In this document: piece after piece, positions 23,540 through 23,853 of the stretch
Layout of the letters: every line of letters starts with the position of its first letter
How positions within the stretch are numbered: position 1 is the first letter of the stretch
Origin: Fidelibacterota bacterium
GTDB lineage: Bacteria > Fidelibacterota > UBA2242
DNA: 23,853 nt
Assembly: GCA_023229045.1 (NCBI GenBank)
Contig: JALOAB010000014.1
Span: 1-23,853, forward strand
Reading direction: 5' to 3'
Program-made: the position numbers and the translations under genes
The notes under the pieces: generated by a model
Database searches by the model: none
What the model was told of the DNA's origin: nothing
What the model saw: the letters and a program-made list of their open reading frames with translations, nothing else

Positions 23540-23853
23540 CTATCGCTCCAGCAACGCAACTGTTTCAATATGGGGAGTGTGCGGAAATAAATCCAGTGGT
23601 TGAACGCGGGTGATCCGATAAACATCGTTTGCAGTGAGCAATTTCAAATCACGCACCTGACTCGCCGGATTGCAGGAAACATAGACAATTCGGGCGGGAT
23701 TTACGTGGCGCATGATATTAATTAATTGCGGTGTCAAACCGCCGCGTGGCGGGTCGACTACAATAATATCCGGATTTGGCAACTCTTTAAGTGAGTCGGA
23801 CTGGTTCAGATCTTTTTCAAGGTTCGCAACCCGGAAGATTGCATTATCGATGG
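23540..23853 (-). CDS. rlmD: TrmA/RlmD-family RNA uracil-5 methyltransferase, C-terminal end
   Basis: The reading frame is open from the window edge (about IDNAIFRVANLEKDL) to the stop at 23540, so the first part of the gene is missing. The end has the family signatures: IIVVDPPRGGL, the nucleophile-containing VYVSCNPAS with catalytic Cys, VQPLDLFPHTPHIETVALLER with the general-base Glu. These transfer a methyl from S-adenosylmethionine to a uracil C5 in tRNA or 23S rRNA. RlmD is the usual label for such proteins, but the N-terminal Fe-S/TRAM part that would separate RlmD from relatives is not in view. Confidence 0.88.
   Translation of the reverse strand, partial: IDNAIFRVANLEKDLNQSDSLKELPNPDIIVVDPPRGGLTPQLINIMRHVNPARIVYVSCNPASQVRDLKLLTANDVYRITRVQPLDLFPHTPHIETVALLER

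Overview
This 23.9 kb chromosomal window is bacterial and gene-dense, with mostly housekeeping and core-metabolism genes. I see no phage, plasmid, transposase, rRNA or CRISPR. Several upstream regions carry a promoter pattern of the Bacteroidetes type: TTTG or near-TTTG, 19-20 nt, then TAnnTTTG or a close match. The best are at 9919-9949, 8414-8444 and 6387-6418, and there is a bare TAAATTTG before the tRNA. Only some genes have an AAGGAG-like ribosome binding site. This suggests a member or relative of the FCB superphylum (Bacteroidetes-like sigma factor), but I cannot name the phylum from the window.

Left part (1-7200): the end of an HD-domain hydrolase, a convergent secreted protein of unknown function, then a conserved block running TIGR03960/TIGR03936 radical-SAM fusion, RNase G, L21 (rplU) and L27 (rpmA), closed by a strong terminator. 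Middle (7200-17400): a trehalose-phosphatase-like HAD protein lacking its catalytic aspartates; a 55-residue 2[4Fe-4S] ferredoxin divergent from an MFS transporter; a tight four-gene run (divergent polysaccharide deacetylase, PdxJ-like protein, asparaginase-II-like protein, HAD phosphatase); a GAF-PAS histidine-kinase-like protein with a damaged ATPase domain; and an NhaC-type antiporter followed by a second HAD phosphatase. Right part (17400-23853): an alpha/alpha-toroid protein 2 nt upstream of Lon, tRNA-Val(UAC), a decayed tandem array of 90-bp copies of that tRNA, and on the minus strand a STAS protein plus acetolactate-synthase-like enzyme, preceded by the end of a TrmA/RlmD-type RNA methyltransferase.

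The main pattern I did not expect is that four proteins keep a recognisable enzyme fold but have lost the residues that define catalysis: the TPP-like HAD, the PdxJ-like protein, the asparaginase-II-like protein and the histidine-kinase-like protein. Two of them are adjacent in one operon, the best candidate here for an undescribed function. The second is the tRNA-Val repeat: a 90-bp unit duplicated in tandem, the second copy split in its T-loop by a 36-bp palindrome that looks like a small REP/MITE-type element.
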